NCBI RefSeq assembly: GCF_019703515.2 | Contig: NC_059349.1 | Location: forward strand, 21,300,744-21,364,743 | Length of the DNA: 64,000 nt | Direction of reading: 5' to 3' | Source of the DNA: Myxocyprinus asiaticus | Lineage: Eukaryota > Chordata > Actinopteri > Cypriniformes > Catostomidae | In this document: positions 34,101 through 49,100 of the stretch, one piece after another | How the letters are laid out: each line of letters opens with the position of its first letter | Numbering within the stretch: the first letter of the stretch is position 1 | Notes under the pieces: model-generated | Databases searched by the model: none | What the model saw: only the letters and a program-made list of their open reading frames with translations | What the model was told of the DNA's origin: nothing | Program-made: the position numbers and the translations under genes

Positions 34101-37100
34101 AAAAGCTCACCCATTCTCATCCTCTCCTGGCCAGATGTCATCTTCATAAAGGAAGTCATCGTGACTATTTCTCGCTACAAAGTCAAACACTTCTGAAAAT
34201 CTGTGAGACAAGGACACAACTTTGTTAAAATACCCATTTAAACACTTCAGGGTACAACCACCAACCACAACCATGCACACGCCCACATCACTGAGAAAAA
34301 TTATTTTGTGGTTAAGCAAATATAGCAGAAAAGATTAAGTACTTTCTAAATTAAGTTAAAGCATGAACTTGAAAATATCAAGTAAATTCCACATTTGTAC
34401 TCAATTCAAACGTTAAAAATGTATGCTCTAGCTTATAAGTAAATATTACTTATGATTGTTTGTTATCTTTACAATGCTTAATCATGTACCAATCCTAAAA
34501 TAGAAAACCTTGTCATATTTATTTGCTAATTTGAGTACATTTCACAGGTAAATGGAATATGTACATTTCTAATGAACCTGCATGGTTTCACTGTTTGCAA
34601 GTTAATTTACACCATTTTTATTGTTGATTTTGTCATTACATTTAAGAACTTCTTGTTTTGTGAAGTTTGAAGTTCATTTTCTACTCAATTACACTTTCAT
34701 GATCAAAATAATTCTGTTGATTGTTACCGTCATTGTGTTTTGAGCACCAAGTGTCTTGTTTGCGTGCACAGCTCTTGATCTTGTTTCTATTGCCATTAAA
34801 GCAAGGTGATTTTGTCTAATAGAACGCATAGCATGAATTGAGCTTCCCTGTGGAAAGGCTTCCGTGAGTCATGTGGTACATGACTAAGTACGTTAAAAAA
34901 GCAATGTTAGTACATTGCTGAAATAGTTGTACACTTAAAAAGCATGGCTTAATTCAGTGCTACATTGCTTAGGTACAAAAAATATTTAAGTAAACCCCAC
35001 TCCAAAAAAATTTCTGTGTACACACCTTTCTAAGTATTCAGATAACAGTTCCTCTACAGCAGCAGAGTAGAGCCACTCCTTTTCTGTTCTCTTGGTGTAT
35101 CCAGGAACTTCCTCATTCTTCTTGTTGAACTTGAGATTAAGGCCCACATTCACTTTCTGCTCTCCATGAGGACTAAATGGTGGAAAAATAGCATAAGATT
35201 CCAACAGATAAAAACAAGGACTCACACATCATCTCAAACTTAGACTAAATATTATTAGACAAGACTGCATCAAATATTTTCAGATCCTCATCCAAATGGG
35301 TAAGGTGATCTGTAGCCTTTGCATACATAGCTGAACAAGAATTGAAATATAAAATACAGAAGTGTCAGGTAAGCTTTATATAGAACAAATATTGTGCAGA
35401 CAATTGAAATAACATGTACAGTCAATGTAGGATTTGTAATCAGTAAAATGGCAAAACAAGTTAAAGTTCTGGAAAATTCTAACACAAAGCAAGCAACATT
35501 TTATTCTAAATCTGAATTGCACTGACTTCTTCTTGGATCCTCTTCCAATGAAGATGCTACCGGAGAACCTTGAGACGAGGTAGCTAGTGATTCCGAGGCG
35601 GGAGGCAAGCACATACCCGGGACTGTACTTCACAGAGTATTTCTGATTGAAATGCAAGAGACTATTGGTAAAATATTTAATATATACAGTATAGAAAGCA
35701 AGACAAATGATCTAAGACAAAAAATAACATCAATGAATAAAGCTAACTGGAGACTTTTATGGTTCAGTTGCATTGTGCAAAGTGTAGAGTGGGGAATCTG
35801 GATTAATTCAAGCATTACATGCTGGTTCTGTATTAAGGCATCAAGTTGAGGATCACATGGTATAGAGAAGACCACTCTGACTCGTCCCTCACTGATGACA
35901 TCACTAGAGTCTTGCACCTACAGCAAACAGAAAACATCATTACATAATTGAAATTAAACAGTTATTAAAAATATTCTTGACAGAATGTTGTAACTGGTCT
36001 AGAGAGCTCATTGGTAGTACATACATCTCCTATTGCACCATAATATGGGTTTCCAACCATAAATACTGAGATTCCTGGGGGGAAAAGCTCCTCCAATGTC
36101 TTGAAGTGTGCCATTGAAGAGTCAAAGGCTTTGATATCCTGAAGTGCAAAAAATACAAACTTAAAACACAGAAATCAAGACAGAGGAAAGATATATATTG
36201 GTACATGATGAAAATGAAGGAATGAGAGATTTTGAAGAAAATAATAGTGTCTGAACACATTTATCCTCAATTGTACTTCCCAATATAAAGAATATTTTTC
36301 TGCTTAAGATGTGTCCACTGAATCAGCTTTCCTTTGTACTAAAGGTTTTTAGTTAAAATTCCTGATGGTTTTTCAAAACAGCACCAACAGTTCTTCTGTA
36401 TAAGGCATTCATATGGACAGACTAGATGAGTTTTTACCTTCACAATGGTCTGGTATGGATAGGGCAGGACCTGTTTGGCAAACTGCTTCTCCAAAAGGAC
36501 CTTTCCGTTCTGACCGATGACATACTTCCTGCCTGTCAGCAGCTGGGCGTATACTACCACATCCGTCTCACTGATCACAATGCCTTTACGCTTGCCGAAG
36601 CTGAAAAGCAGAAAACCTTTAGCATTTTACACAAACATATGGACACTCAAACAATACATGTACACGCAACCTCACTGAATTCAGAAATATGCAAAGCTAT
36701 CTAAGATAATGAACATGCAGAAATAATATGCACATGTGGGACTGGGTAGCTAAGTGGTAAAAGACGCTGGCTACCACCCATGGAGTTCGCTAGTTCAAAT
36801 CCCAGGGTGTGCTGAGTGATTCCAGCCAGGTCTCCTAAGCAACCAAATTGGCCCGGCTGCAAGGGTGGGTAGAGTCACATGGGTTAACCACCTCGTGGTC
36901 GCTATAATGTGGTTCGCTCTCGGTGGAGCGCGTAGTGAGTTGAGCGCGGATGCCGCGGTGGATGGCGTGAAGCCTCCACACAAGCCATGTCTCTGTGGCA
37001 ACGCGCTCAACAAGCAACGTGATAAGATGCGCGGGTTGATGGTCTCAGACGTGCAGGCAACTGGGATTCATCCTCCGCCACCCGGATTTAGGTGAATCGC

Positions 37101-40100
37101 TACGCCACCACGAGGACTTAAAAGCGCACTGGGAATTGGGCATTCCGAATTGGGTAAACAAAATAAAATAAATAAATAAAAATCATTTTTAAAAAAATTC
37201 CACACATGGGCCATTCAGATGGGTTGCTCTTAAAGGGGTCGTGACATGAGGAACCAAATTTTCCTTGATCTTTTGACATATAAGAGATCATTTGTACTAT
37301 AAATCAATACTGTAAGTTTCTGAACTCAAAACTTCCCCCTCACTGTAAAAACAGTATTTGTTGAAACCAAACTGCCAAAATGACTCGTTTTCTACTTCCT
37401 CCATATTGTGATGTTACACTGTGGTAAACTTTTGCATCTGACCGCCACCACAACACATCAACACCTACTTCACATTTTCACTTCTGTAGCCCGCCCAGTA
37501 GTTGTAAGCAGTGAGATGGCAAGCAGAGGGCAGGTCAGTCAAGAGGAGTCAGAACAGTGGGCGTGTACTGTCAAGTCTTAAAGGAGAAGCAGCTCCAAAA
37601 CAGAGCGTTTCTGACAGAGGGTCAGAATGAGTGTGGAAAATTATCATGCTTTACAAATATATGACTGTTTGTTGTGAAAAAGCGTTACTAGTAATTAGAG
37701 ATGTTCCGATACCATTTTTTTGAGAATGAGTACGAGTACTGATACTTCTTTTTAGTACTCGCCGATACAGAGTCCGGTACCCGTTTTTATTTTTCTGAGC
37801 TCAATATCAGCAGTTTATTGCAATTTAATCATCAAAATTGTGTTTATATAGATACATTAATTAAAACTTTAATCAAATTAAAGTATAACAATTAATTTTC
37901 AACATGATATTGGATTATTTTTATCAAATGAAGTGATTTTATACAGAACCTCACAGCACAATCTAAAATACATTGGAGTTATATTTGATCAAATAAAGTG
38001 CTGCACTACAGAGCATCACAGATGTGAGATATTGCTTAAATGTAATACAGTTACTACTGATTATTATTAGTAGTAGTAGTAGTATAACAGTGAATATTAC
38101 ATAACTATACAGTAGCAATCTGCATTTTTTGGCGGAGCTTTTATTTTGAAGTGTTTCTATGTTGTTATGGCCAAGGAGCTCTAACGTAATGATGGCAGAT
38201 TCCCAATCCGTACATGATTCACAGTGATTATTAAACCGCAAATGGCTACTGTATGAATAAATAAATATGTAGTCTGTATATGACTCGTGCTAAAAAGTGA
38301 ATTAGCACTCTGCCTGCTGTCATCTGCTACAAAGAGAGCATGTGATGCTCATAATATTGTTTTCCGTGTATGAGCCAAGGATCTCTAAAGGTATGAGCAG
38401 TTTGTGTCTCTGCCTGTACAAAACCCGCTCCACACATTCACAAGCACTCACATTTAAAACGCTGCACATGCAAATGATCTATTTATCTCATTAAATTGCA
38501 GCTTTTGCTGTTAAATAGTCTCACTTGGAAATGACGTTATTTTAATTTGTGCGCTGAATGTTTACGTAATGACATTAGTACGTCAGATGGTATTGGTTTT
38601 TGGTATCGGAGCATTTTTACGAGTAAAAGTACATGAGCGCGATATCCAATTCCGTTACCGGTGCATCCCATCTTGAAAATGTGAGTGGTGCTTGCTCATG
38701 CAAAATAGTTATGTAAGGGCGCTGCAATCCGGTTTCTAAGTTGTTCTCAGTGTTTTAAACACATTGTTATGTGCTGTCTGGTTGCTTACTGGCACAAATC
38801 AAAAGAGCCCACCCTGAAGTCTTATTGATATTCTGGTCCCTAGATACGGCTCGGGTCCCTCCTTCAGTGTAAATCTATGGGATTTTTAATCTGTCTTACT
38901 GTCCACCAAGTGAAATCCATAAAAGCACAAGTCTGAACACTTAGACAAGTAATAGCACACACAGCAATCCTCAGCAAGCTACATGGTTTCAGGTATCATC
39001 CATATCTGTAGCACAAACTATGTTGGACTAGTTATGTGCCGAAGTTTCATACGTTTTTCAGTTTAAAAGTAATCATGAACTCCAAGTATGAGCAATAGTA
39101 ACAGCTTTGAAAAGCACCACTAATTATTACATGTAAATCAGTTTAATTGATGTAGATTTATCACTACAATACATTATGTGAATGAACAGAGTTACATACT
39201 GCTCTGTGAGGCCTTGCACCTCTTTAACCCACTCCTTCTGCTCTTTATCAGTCAGATTGGTCACTTTAGCAGGGGGAGAAGTGTTCCCCAAATACAGCAT
39301 CTGTGATCCTGAGGGTTCCTCTAAAGAATACCTGCAAAGCAAGAGAGATACAGACAATGGATTAAAAGACAACGTTTATTTGAGTACGAAAATTATCCGA
39401 CAGGGAATATCCGACAGGAAATAAATGTCTAGAAATAGCAATACAACAAGCAACAGACTTACTTAATTTCTCCATCTGAAACAGCTACTACTCGAGCTTC
39501 CATTAGATGGGGCCAGTTCACAAACACAGGCTTTCCGAGAACCAGTGCTGCAACATTATCTACCTGCACCGCAGTGGAACACAGATAACAAACACATTAC
39601 CATAACTTAAGCAGTTTTTAATAAAACTCCTTGAAAACCATAAAAACCTAACAAAATCCACTAGAAGTTATGCAGCCTCCATCTAAAGGTTCAAACTGTT
39701 CACCTGTTCCATCTCTTGGCTGTCTAAAATCTCCAGTATCATGCTCTCTCCTCTGCTGCTTTGTTGAAACACCATCACCCCACTTTTCTTCTTATAAAAC
39801 TGTGGGAGAGACAGATAGAGCAGGATAATCTGTTAATCCTGTCAAAATCTGACAATGATCTGCATTAATTGCATAATATACGGCTATATGCAGGCAGGGC
39901 TGAGATTGGTTTACTTTATGCTGGATGTGTTGTAAGGTGGGGAAGCCACTGAAGTAAAGAGCTCCTCGGTCAACCCTGCGCCCTACGTGATCCAGTGACA
40001 CACGCCATGCATCCATCGGGATTGGCGTTTGCCTAAAAACAAAACAACAATGCACAGTTGATGTAATGCCAACAGACAACTACTGAATTCATTAAGGGTC

Positions 40101-43100
40101 AATAAGATAAGAAGTAAATGTTTAAAACAGATGAGTGGGTGCAGTATTATAGATTCATAAACAGAGTGGGTGGCGGGTCATACCTGACATGGCAGTGGAT
40201 GATGTCGGAAAGGATTTGGGGTAATGGCGAGTTGTAGGCATAGTCCAGCTCTTTATCAAAGCAGTAGACAGCACACTCGGTATGTCTGTTCCTGGCTTTC
40301 TCTGACGGGGTCATTTGATGGGCGTAGGGCTCCATTGCAGCTAACAAGCATTTCTAAATGTAAACACAGAGATATCATGAAACTCCACTTCCACAACCCA
40401 ACAATTATAGATATTTTGATTATAATAGTTGAGTATTAAAGCACCTCATCAATAAACGGGATGAGCACCACAGCTTCCCACTCTTGCTGTTTGCCGTTCA
40501 GGTCTGTTCTAAAGTCTTGTGGGTAATACTCAACAATGGGTGAGCTTGGTGATGTCATTAGGTGCTGTAATGAACATAGAGCCAGCAAGTAAGAAACAAC
40601 ACGTTTCTAACAATGACTTAAAGAGATAGTTCACCCAAAAATTAAATTTGCTCATCATTTACTCACCCTCATGTCATCCCAGATGTGAATGACTGACTTT
40701 CTTCTGCTGAACAAAGATTTTAGAAGAATATTTCAACTCTGTAGGTCCACACAATGCAAGTGAATGGTGACCAAAATTTTGAAGCTCCAAAAAGCACTTA
40801 AACGCAGCATAAAAGTAATACATAAGACTTCAGTGGTTAAATCCATGTCTTCAGAAGCTATCCAATCAGTTTTAGGTGAGAACAGACCAAAATATAACTA
40901 ATTTTTCACTATAAATCTGCAGTCTCCTTGGCAATCATGATTTAAGGCTTGATTACATTTCCTAGTGCTTGACGCATGCGTGCTAGGATGTGTAATCGAG
41001 CTTGAAATCATGATCGCCAAGGAGACTGCAGATGTCAAATTTACAGTGAAGTAATATTTTGGTCTGTTCTCATCTAAAACCAATTGGATCGCTTCAGAAG
41101 ATGTGGATTAAACCACTGGAGCCTTATGGATTACTTTTATACTGCCTTTGTGCTTTTTTGAGGCTTCAATGTTTTGGTCAGCATTTATCTGCACTGTATG
41201 AACCTACAGAGCTGAAATATTCTTCTTAAAATCTTTGTGTTCTGCAGAAGAAAGAAAGTCATACACATCTGGGATGGCATGAGGGTGAGTAAATGATGAG
41301 AGAATTTTGGATGAACCATTCCTTAAAGACTAGACAGAATATCACTGATGTGTGCTACCTGGTAACACTGTGGAAGTAGGTCTTTGCTGGCTGCAGGCAG
41401 GACACCCAAGAGCTGCTCGAATGGCAAGAAGGGTTTGGCCAGCTCAAAGGTCAAAGTGAGACTAGAAATGTTTCTCACATCAGATAGGAAGGGAGCATAG
41501 TGGTACGGGTAATACCTGTAGTGATGTGACAGGACTAAGATATATTAACACATACACAAACTAACCCACAGACACATAAAAGACGCCTGTTAAAAGACAC
41601 AACGGGTTTTGTTGTGGTATTGGTTTGACTTTTTCCTCTACTGGCAGGGGTACCCCTACTTTTCTGCGCAGATAATTCAACATGATTTTAAGAATGTGCT
41701 TAAGAACCAGTAGCACAGACACAGAGAGGAACCAGACATGAATAAAGCTAACAATATATTGTAACAAAAACTAGGTTTGTCAGAGCAGTGGCCTTATGGT
41801 CAGTTTGAGTGCTCCAACATATTGAGCAGTATTATGTCTATCTACTACTGTAATGCACTATACTAATAAAAAAACAAATGGCAAAAAGGCCTAACAATAA
41901 TTATTTTTAAAAAAGCTATAGGGAAAACAAACTGTTTGCAGAAGTTATATGGCCAATTTGCCTATTTTATGCAGCATTATTGTGTAACTAGGTACTAAAT
42001 TGGGCACTTGGCACTAAAATGTAAAGCAAATACAGATACAGTTGTTGACAAACGCAGATGGTCACAAACACACACACAAAGCTTACCAGCTCCAGGACTG
42101 AACTCCATGGTAGTAGTAGTGTAAGATCCACTGGATCCCTTCCACATAACATTTAGCCTGATTGGCCAAAAATTCACTGCAAGATGAAAACAGAAAAATG
42201 AAACTTCATATTTCATATTTTGGACTTGACAGGACTGTTTAATTTCAGATGTATAGTGATCCACTTATTTATTTGTCCAGTTAATTTTTTATAAACTAAA
42301 AAGGAAAAAGACTCACTCTGAAACGACTTCAACACCCATTTTGGTCATGTAATAGGTGCGCTTATATTGTCGAAACTCTGTTTCAAACATATCATCATCC
42401 TCACCGTCCTCATCTGTTCCTTCTGGTGCTTTGTGGGAAACATGAAGACAGTTAGAAATTCCTAGTCTTGAAGTCATGCGATAGCTTTTTTTGAGAAACA
42501 GACCAAAATCTAAGCAATTATTCACTGAAAATCTTGCCCTCTACCTTAACTCTCAAAACGTATTGCCACTTACTCGTGATGCGACAAGTTTGATGTCAGT
42601 GACACTAACCCTGCGTCCAAAATCACGTAATGTCAGAGCATGTACTGTATTTGATGAAGTATGAAATGGTGCTTGCTCATTTAGCACAGAGAACATAGTG
42701 TATACAGGACACGTGAGTTGTAGTTAATTCATCAATCATATTATGATCAAATTAAGCAAGAGTTTTAGTGTGTTTGAGTTTCATGTCACTAATGTTTGTT
42801 CTGTCTATTGGAAATCTGATCTGCATTAGTTCTGCCTTCAGAAATGTGGAGAACTTTGTCTTAAGTAAACTCTCTCTCAGCTGATTGAAACTCAACTTTG
42901 ACTCCTGGTCTTCACTGAACATTCCCCTATAAAACAATGACACAATTTTCATTTTTGGATGAACTATCCATTAAGGCTCTTATACCAAAACAAGCACATA
43001 CATGTGCTTTAAAGCCTAGGACAATTATCTATTATAATGTGTGTGTGTTTGTGTATATATATATATAAATATTCACACCTCTTCCTGGAGTGCTGTTAGA

Positions 43101-46100
43101 GTCCTTGACTCCATCAAGTGCAGCAAGACAGAGGGAGCCGTCTGAAGCCTGAGAACATATAGGACAGACATATTCAGAGCGGTTACACTGATTACTATAA
43201 CATATAGAGGATTACACAATGAACACAAAAAACAGCCAGCACTGCTATTTCACAAACCAAGAATAAGATGCCCATTCATCAAAGGCCTATTCAACAAGAG
43301 ACAAAAAAGGCAAAAGCAGAAAAACACATTCATTTTGAAGACCAAAACAGAATGAAAATCATCATGCGACAATGGCAGCAGCACATTATTGCACTGCATG
43401 GTTACTTCGAACACCACCTCTCTAAAACAGGGATAGGCTGTTCATCTCTTAAAATTGAAATTTAAAGGAATATTCTGGGTTTATTACAAGTTAGGCTCAA
43501 TCGACAATTTGTGGCATAATACTGATAACCACAAAAAATACATTGACTCGTCCCTTTTCTTTAATAATAAAAAAATAAGCAAACATTGAGGTTACAGTGA
43601 GGCACTTACAATGAAAGTGAATGGGGCCAATTTTTGGAGGGTTTAAAAGGCAGAAATGTGAAGCTTATAATTTAACAAAAGCTCTTACATCCATTCTTCT
43701 GTTAAAACACCTGCATTTTTAAGCTGTAAAGTTGCGTAAATAATCTTTTTAGGGTTGTAGGGTACAGCGTCATGTCGTCACGGCAACGAAGTTGTAAAAT
43801 TGGATTTAACTTTAAACAGAAAAGGTAAGAAAGCGATTTTATCACATTAAAATCATGTTAACATGCATACTGTTTACATCTTGTGGCTATGATTTTGAAA
43901 TAGTATTTTAACATTTACGTATTTTGACCCATTTATTTGCATTGTAAGTGCCTCACTGTAACTGATATTTTTGCTTTTTCAAAGAAAGGATGGATGAGTC
44001 TAAATTGATTTTTGTGGTAATCAATTACTATTATACCACAAATGCTATTGATTGAGCTTAACCCTTGTGCGCTGTTCTGGACTTTTTTTTTTACCCGTTT
44101 TCATTTTGATTCTTTAATAAAAATGGTATCCTTTATCTGAATGGTACAAGACTTGGTGACTTTTCCTCAACTAGCTATCTGAACACACAGAAACAATCTG
44201 GACTTGATTTGATAAGTCTAAGGGGTCACTTGTGATGTTCGGGTCCTTTTTGACCCGCCATAGGAAATTAATGGGAAATACTAAAATACAGAGATTTGTT
44301 TTTGTCAAATAAAAATCAATAAATCAGACACAATGCAGAACACGACCACACATAAATGAAGGGGTGAGACTATAAAACATCCACAATGTAGAGAACACAC
44401 ACCCACCCACACACATACAGGTTTGTTTGACTAAATTAGTGATTTCTCATTGACTTCCATTGATTTCATATCAGGCAAACAATATTTTCTATTTCCAAAC
44501 TCTACCCCTAAACCTAACCCCAACCATCACACAAACATGTGCACCTCACTAGATTTGAAAATCAACATCATCCGACCAATTTAAAAGTTTTTTTTTTAAA
44601 CTGATGAGGACATTTGGCCCTAACAGGTGTAGACCACGATCTATACAGCCTGTCTATACTGTATATACCACACAGGTCGAAGTCTGAGTCTGACACTGTG
44701 TGACAAAGTTTATGCTAGAATCTTGATGTTTGAAATAATGTTTGACAGCATTTTGGAGCATCATTGCAAAATCTGACACTTCAACACAAGTGGTTTAGAA
44801 AATATGCTACAATTTGACAAATAATATTTTTTATAACATCTATATTTATATCCAATGTATAACTTGTGATAATATCTAGAAATTAAGTTTGTTAGAACAT
44901 GAGCTTATAGAGATTACATAATGCATGGAGCACTGAAGCCATCTACTGGCCATAGTTGTTATTTCTTGTAATTATTATTTATATATATTTTATTCCAGCA
45001 AATGATACCAGAGACCCCCAATGCATGACAAATTGCGATATTTTGACACTTTCAATTTGCTGAAATCAAGGTTTTTTTATTGAAGTGAAGATAACATAAA
45101 ATGTGCTTGTTTTATATGAAAATGAATGGTGTAATTTATAGCTAAATAAGGTCTAAATACCACAAGTATTACTGTTACTAGGGAGATCAAGTTAGAGGTG
45201 AACTATTCTGGCTGCATTCTGTTAATGCTCACCTTACTCTTCTTCATGTCTTTGATATCAGCCTCCTCGGCTGCCAGCCCAGCTGCCTCGTTCAGGTATT
45301 TGTTCCCCACCTTACTCTCAAACCACTTCAGATCCACAAACACCTCGTTGAAGTGATCACGGTCAAACTAAGATAAGAGATGATGGCATCAATTGTCATA
45401 ATTGTTATAAATAAGAGTAAAGTAAGCCTAGAGAATGAAAGCAAGTATGTAGTATAATAGATTATAATATACAGCAGTACAGTACTAACTAGTATACAAA
45501 AGAACTGAATCCTCAAGTGTGGCACAGAGCATTATAGCATAGTATAGTATTGAACTTTGTTTTAGCATAGTTCGTGTTTGCAAGCATTCACAGTATAGTA
45601 AAGAACAGAAAAGTATGATATAATGCACAGAGTAAAGAACAGTATAGTGTTGTATAGTACAGATTAGTATAGCACAATACAGTACAGTATAATAGTATGA
45701 CAGACTGAAACATGCTTCAGTCTTCTTGCATTGTGAAAGCACAACTGAGCGTGTATCATTAATAATTTAATGATACTTTGTGAAAAATGAATAGAGACTC
45801 ACATCCGAGAGCTTCTCCAAGTACTTCTCAAAGTGGGCAAGGTTGAGGTGACCGTTTTCATTCAGGTAGCCTGTTGAAGGCCACATAATTCCATCAGCAC
45901 ACAGAATCTGATCTTATTATAGTAACATATCAACAAATCAACATAAACCATTACCCACAAATACAGACAGACATGCTTTGTGATCGGCAGGCAGACTGAC
46001 TCACCCCCGATAGTGGGCAGCACACTGATGTAAGTTCGGTAGAGCAGCGGCAGTGCATCATGATTGATGTGCAGGTGAGGAAGATGAGGGATGAAGTCAT

Positions 46101-49100
46101 TCCCCACCAGGAAACCCATCAGAACCCAGTCATCTATGATCCGCTCCAGGTCATACTCAAATGAGATCTTTTTCTGATGGATATCATATAAATGCAGAGT
46201 TATGACATTATTAAGAGTAATTTTCTGCGACAAAAAACAGGTCAGTTTGACCGTTACACCTGACGTCTCACAACCATGAGGCAGTATATCATTTATAATG
46301 ATTTTAATGAGGTGTCATTTATTTAACTTTGTTATGGCATGATTTAGGTTTGCAGGCGTTCATCATACTATGTGTGCAGAATGAGTGTGAATGTGAGGAT
46401 GGTATATCCTCACCCTGAGCTCTGAAAACTCATAGTCAATGTATTCCCTCATAAGCGAGAGGTGGAGCAGGTGAAAGGTCGTCTCCTCAGGAGCTGATAT
46501 CCTGCAGGCCAGACAAAACCCATTTATTGCAAATGCTCACAAGAAACCATTAGCTTACATACATAGCCTAGAAATGTCACTATTAGGCCTGTTTCACACC
46601 GCACACACAAGCGGCGTTGCAGTGTGAAAGCAACAATTTCTGCTGCGTAACGAAACTGTGGTGCTATACAGAAAAGAACATAATTTCTTGATTACCACAT
46701 TGAGTATTTCCATAAAAAAAAAAAAAGGCCATTAAAAAAAAAATTGGTTATCAGGAATGAGCTATTGAAAACTAGTACAAACTTAAAGGAACCCCCATTT
46801 TTGGTTAAATGTGGTGAATTTGCACACACGCAATGCTTAAATGAATAACTACACGCAAATGCACCGCACACTGTCAGCATGTTTAAACATTCTAAAAAGT
46901 TGCATCTCTCAATTCCTCCCTTTAAAAGGGACCACAGCTAAAAATAATAAACTCTCTTGTTTTTGTTGGACAACTAGTGGAACATCCCAACCCATATGTA
47001 GGATGTGTACCTTTATATGACTTCTGTCTGCAGGTTTTACATTCGTCGTTTACAGTAATACTCAGTCATTAAAATGCTCCCAGACAGCCGATTTCAGACG
47101 CTTTTTGGTGGATGTAAGTCTGGTATTTCGAATTCCTTTGTCATATTTTGTAGACCATTTCACGTGAATTGAAAGTTCATGTTCAGTCCACTACATTTAC
47201 ATTTATGCATCTGACAGACGCTTTTATCCAAAGCAACTTACAGTGCACTTATTACTGGGACAATCACCCAGGAGCAACCTGGAGTTCAGTGTCTTGCACA
47301 ATGGTGACAATGGTGGTGGCTGTGGGGATTGAACCGGCAACCTCTGCTTACCAGTTCTGTGTTTTTGCCCACTACACCACCACCATTCATACCTGGCCAA
47401 GCACCCCGCAGAGACTGTCTGTAACCATAGTTACAGCTGCACTAAACACCCAGGCACAAGCAATCTTCACATTTAGGCTTACACCAAAACACTCTTTTAT
47501 ATTATACATTTCCATTAAATATATACACAGTATTTGATATTTAAATAAAACATTTCACATTTTTTAACAATAGATTCTAAATTCTTAAGTTAAATTACCA
47601 GTGACATTTTAATTGCAGTTAATAGTAAAACCGTATAATTGCAACATCCCTACAGCACAGGCCAAAATTAATTGTGAAAAAGTAGTAACATTTTGGTCTG
47701 TTCTCACCAAAAACTGATTGTAACGCTTCAGAAGACATAGATTAAACCACTCGATGAACCACTTTAGGCTGCCTTTACGTCGGCATAAGGGTGCGTTCAC
47801 GAGTTCACTGGTTCATATAGTCCTGGAGCGCATTAAGGTTTTGGCGGAATTAGTGTGCTGTGCATAACAAAGGAGCTCGAGCACAGGTCTGTAGACTTCT
47901 GACTGAAGCAAGAAATAGAAAGACAATCCTGGAATAATAATTAGTAGAGGCGTAATGAAATATTAAAGGTGGAGATGGGGAGGTGGGGGGATGCTGGAAG
48001 AATCCTCCCCAGTGCGAAGGAAGCAGCCGCTTATATATCCTTGGGATATGATTGGCAGGCCAAGATGTACAAGATTCTCCTGAACATGTTTGGATATTGA
48101 TTAAATGATGAGAGGATTGTCATTTTTAGGTGAACTATTCCTTTAATCGTCATGAAATCTAATTTACATGAGAAGGGGTATCACATTTACTGTATATCCA
48201 AACAAGTTGCTTTATAAAAGTCTATACTGCAAAAGGCTGTGTTGATATACATGTTTACAGTGCATTTTTTTTTGGGGGGGGTGGATTTTTCCCCTTTTCC
48301 TCCCAATTTGGAATGCCCAATTCCCAATGCGCTCTAAGTCCTCGTGGTCGCATAGTGATTCGCCTCAGTCCGGGTGGCGGAGGACGAATCCCAGTTGCCT
48401 CCGCATCTGAGACAGTCAACCCGCGCATCTTATCACGTGGCTTGTTAAGCGCGTTGCCACGGAGACATAGCACGTGTGGAGGCTTCATGCCATCCACTGC
48501 GGCAACCACGCTCAATTCACCATGCGCCCCACTGAGAACAAACCACATTATAGTGACCACGATGAGGTTACCACATGTGACTCTACCCTCCCTAGCAACC
48601 GGGCCAATTTTCGTGCTTACGAGACTGAGTCACTCAGCACGCCCAGGGATTCGAACTAGCAAACTAGCGAACTCCAGGGGTGGTAGCTCGCGTATTTTAC
48701 CACTGAGCTACCCAGGCCCCCTACAGTGCATTTTCAACGTGTTCTCTTTATTCTCTGCAACAACAACAAAAAAGGCTCATACCAAGACTCGAGGTAGCTA
48801 CGGTATTTATGCGGGCAGTGTGAATTCTGTAACCTGTTTATGTATATACAGTGCATTCAGAAAGTATTCAGACCCTTTAATTTTCACATTTTGTTATGTT
48901 GCAGCCTTATGCTAAAATGCTTTAAATTATTTATTTATTTTCACATCAATCTACACTCCATACCCCATAATGACAAAGCAAAAACAAGATTTTTGAGAAG
49001 TTTGCAAATTTATTACAAAGAAAAAACTGACATTTTACATTGACATAAGTATTCAGACCCTTAACTCTTTTTGGGTATGATAGGACAAGCTTTGCACACC

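Noticed and set aside
39191..39199. GTAACT as the xrn1 exon 20 donor
   Set aside because: It would give a frame break into exon 21. The overlapping GTATGT donor keeps frame and gives the conserved His.
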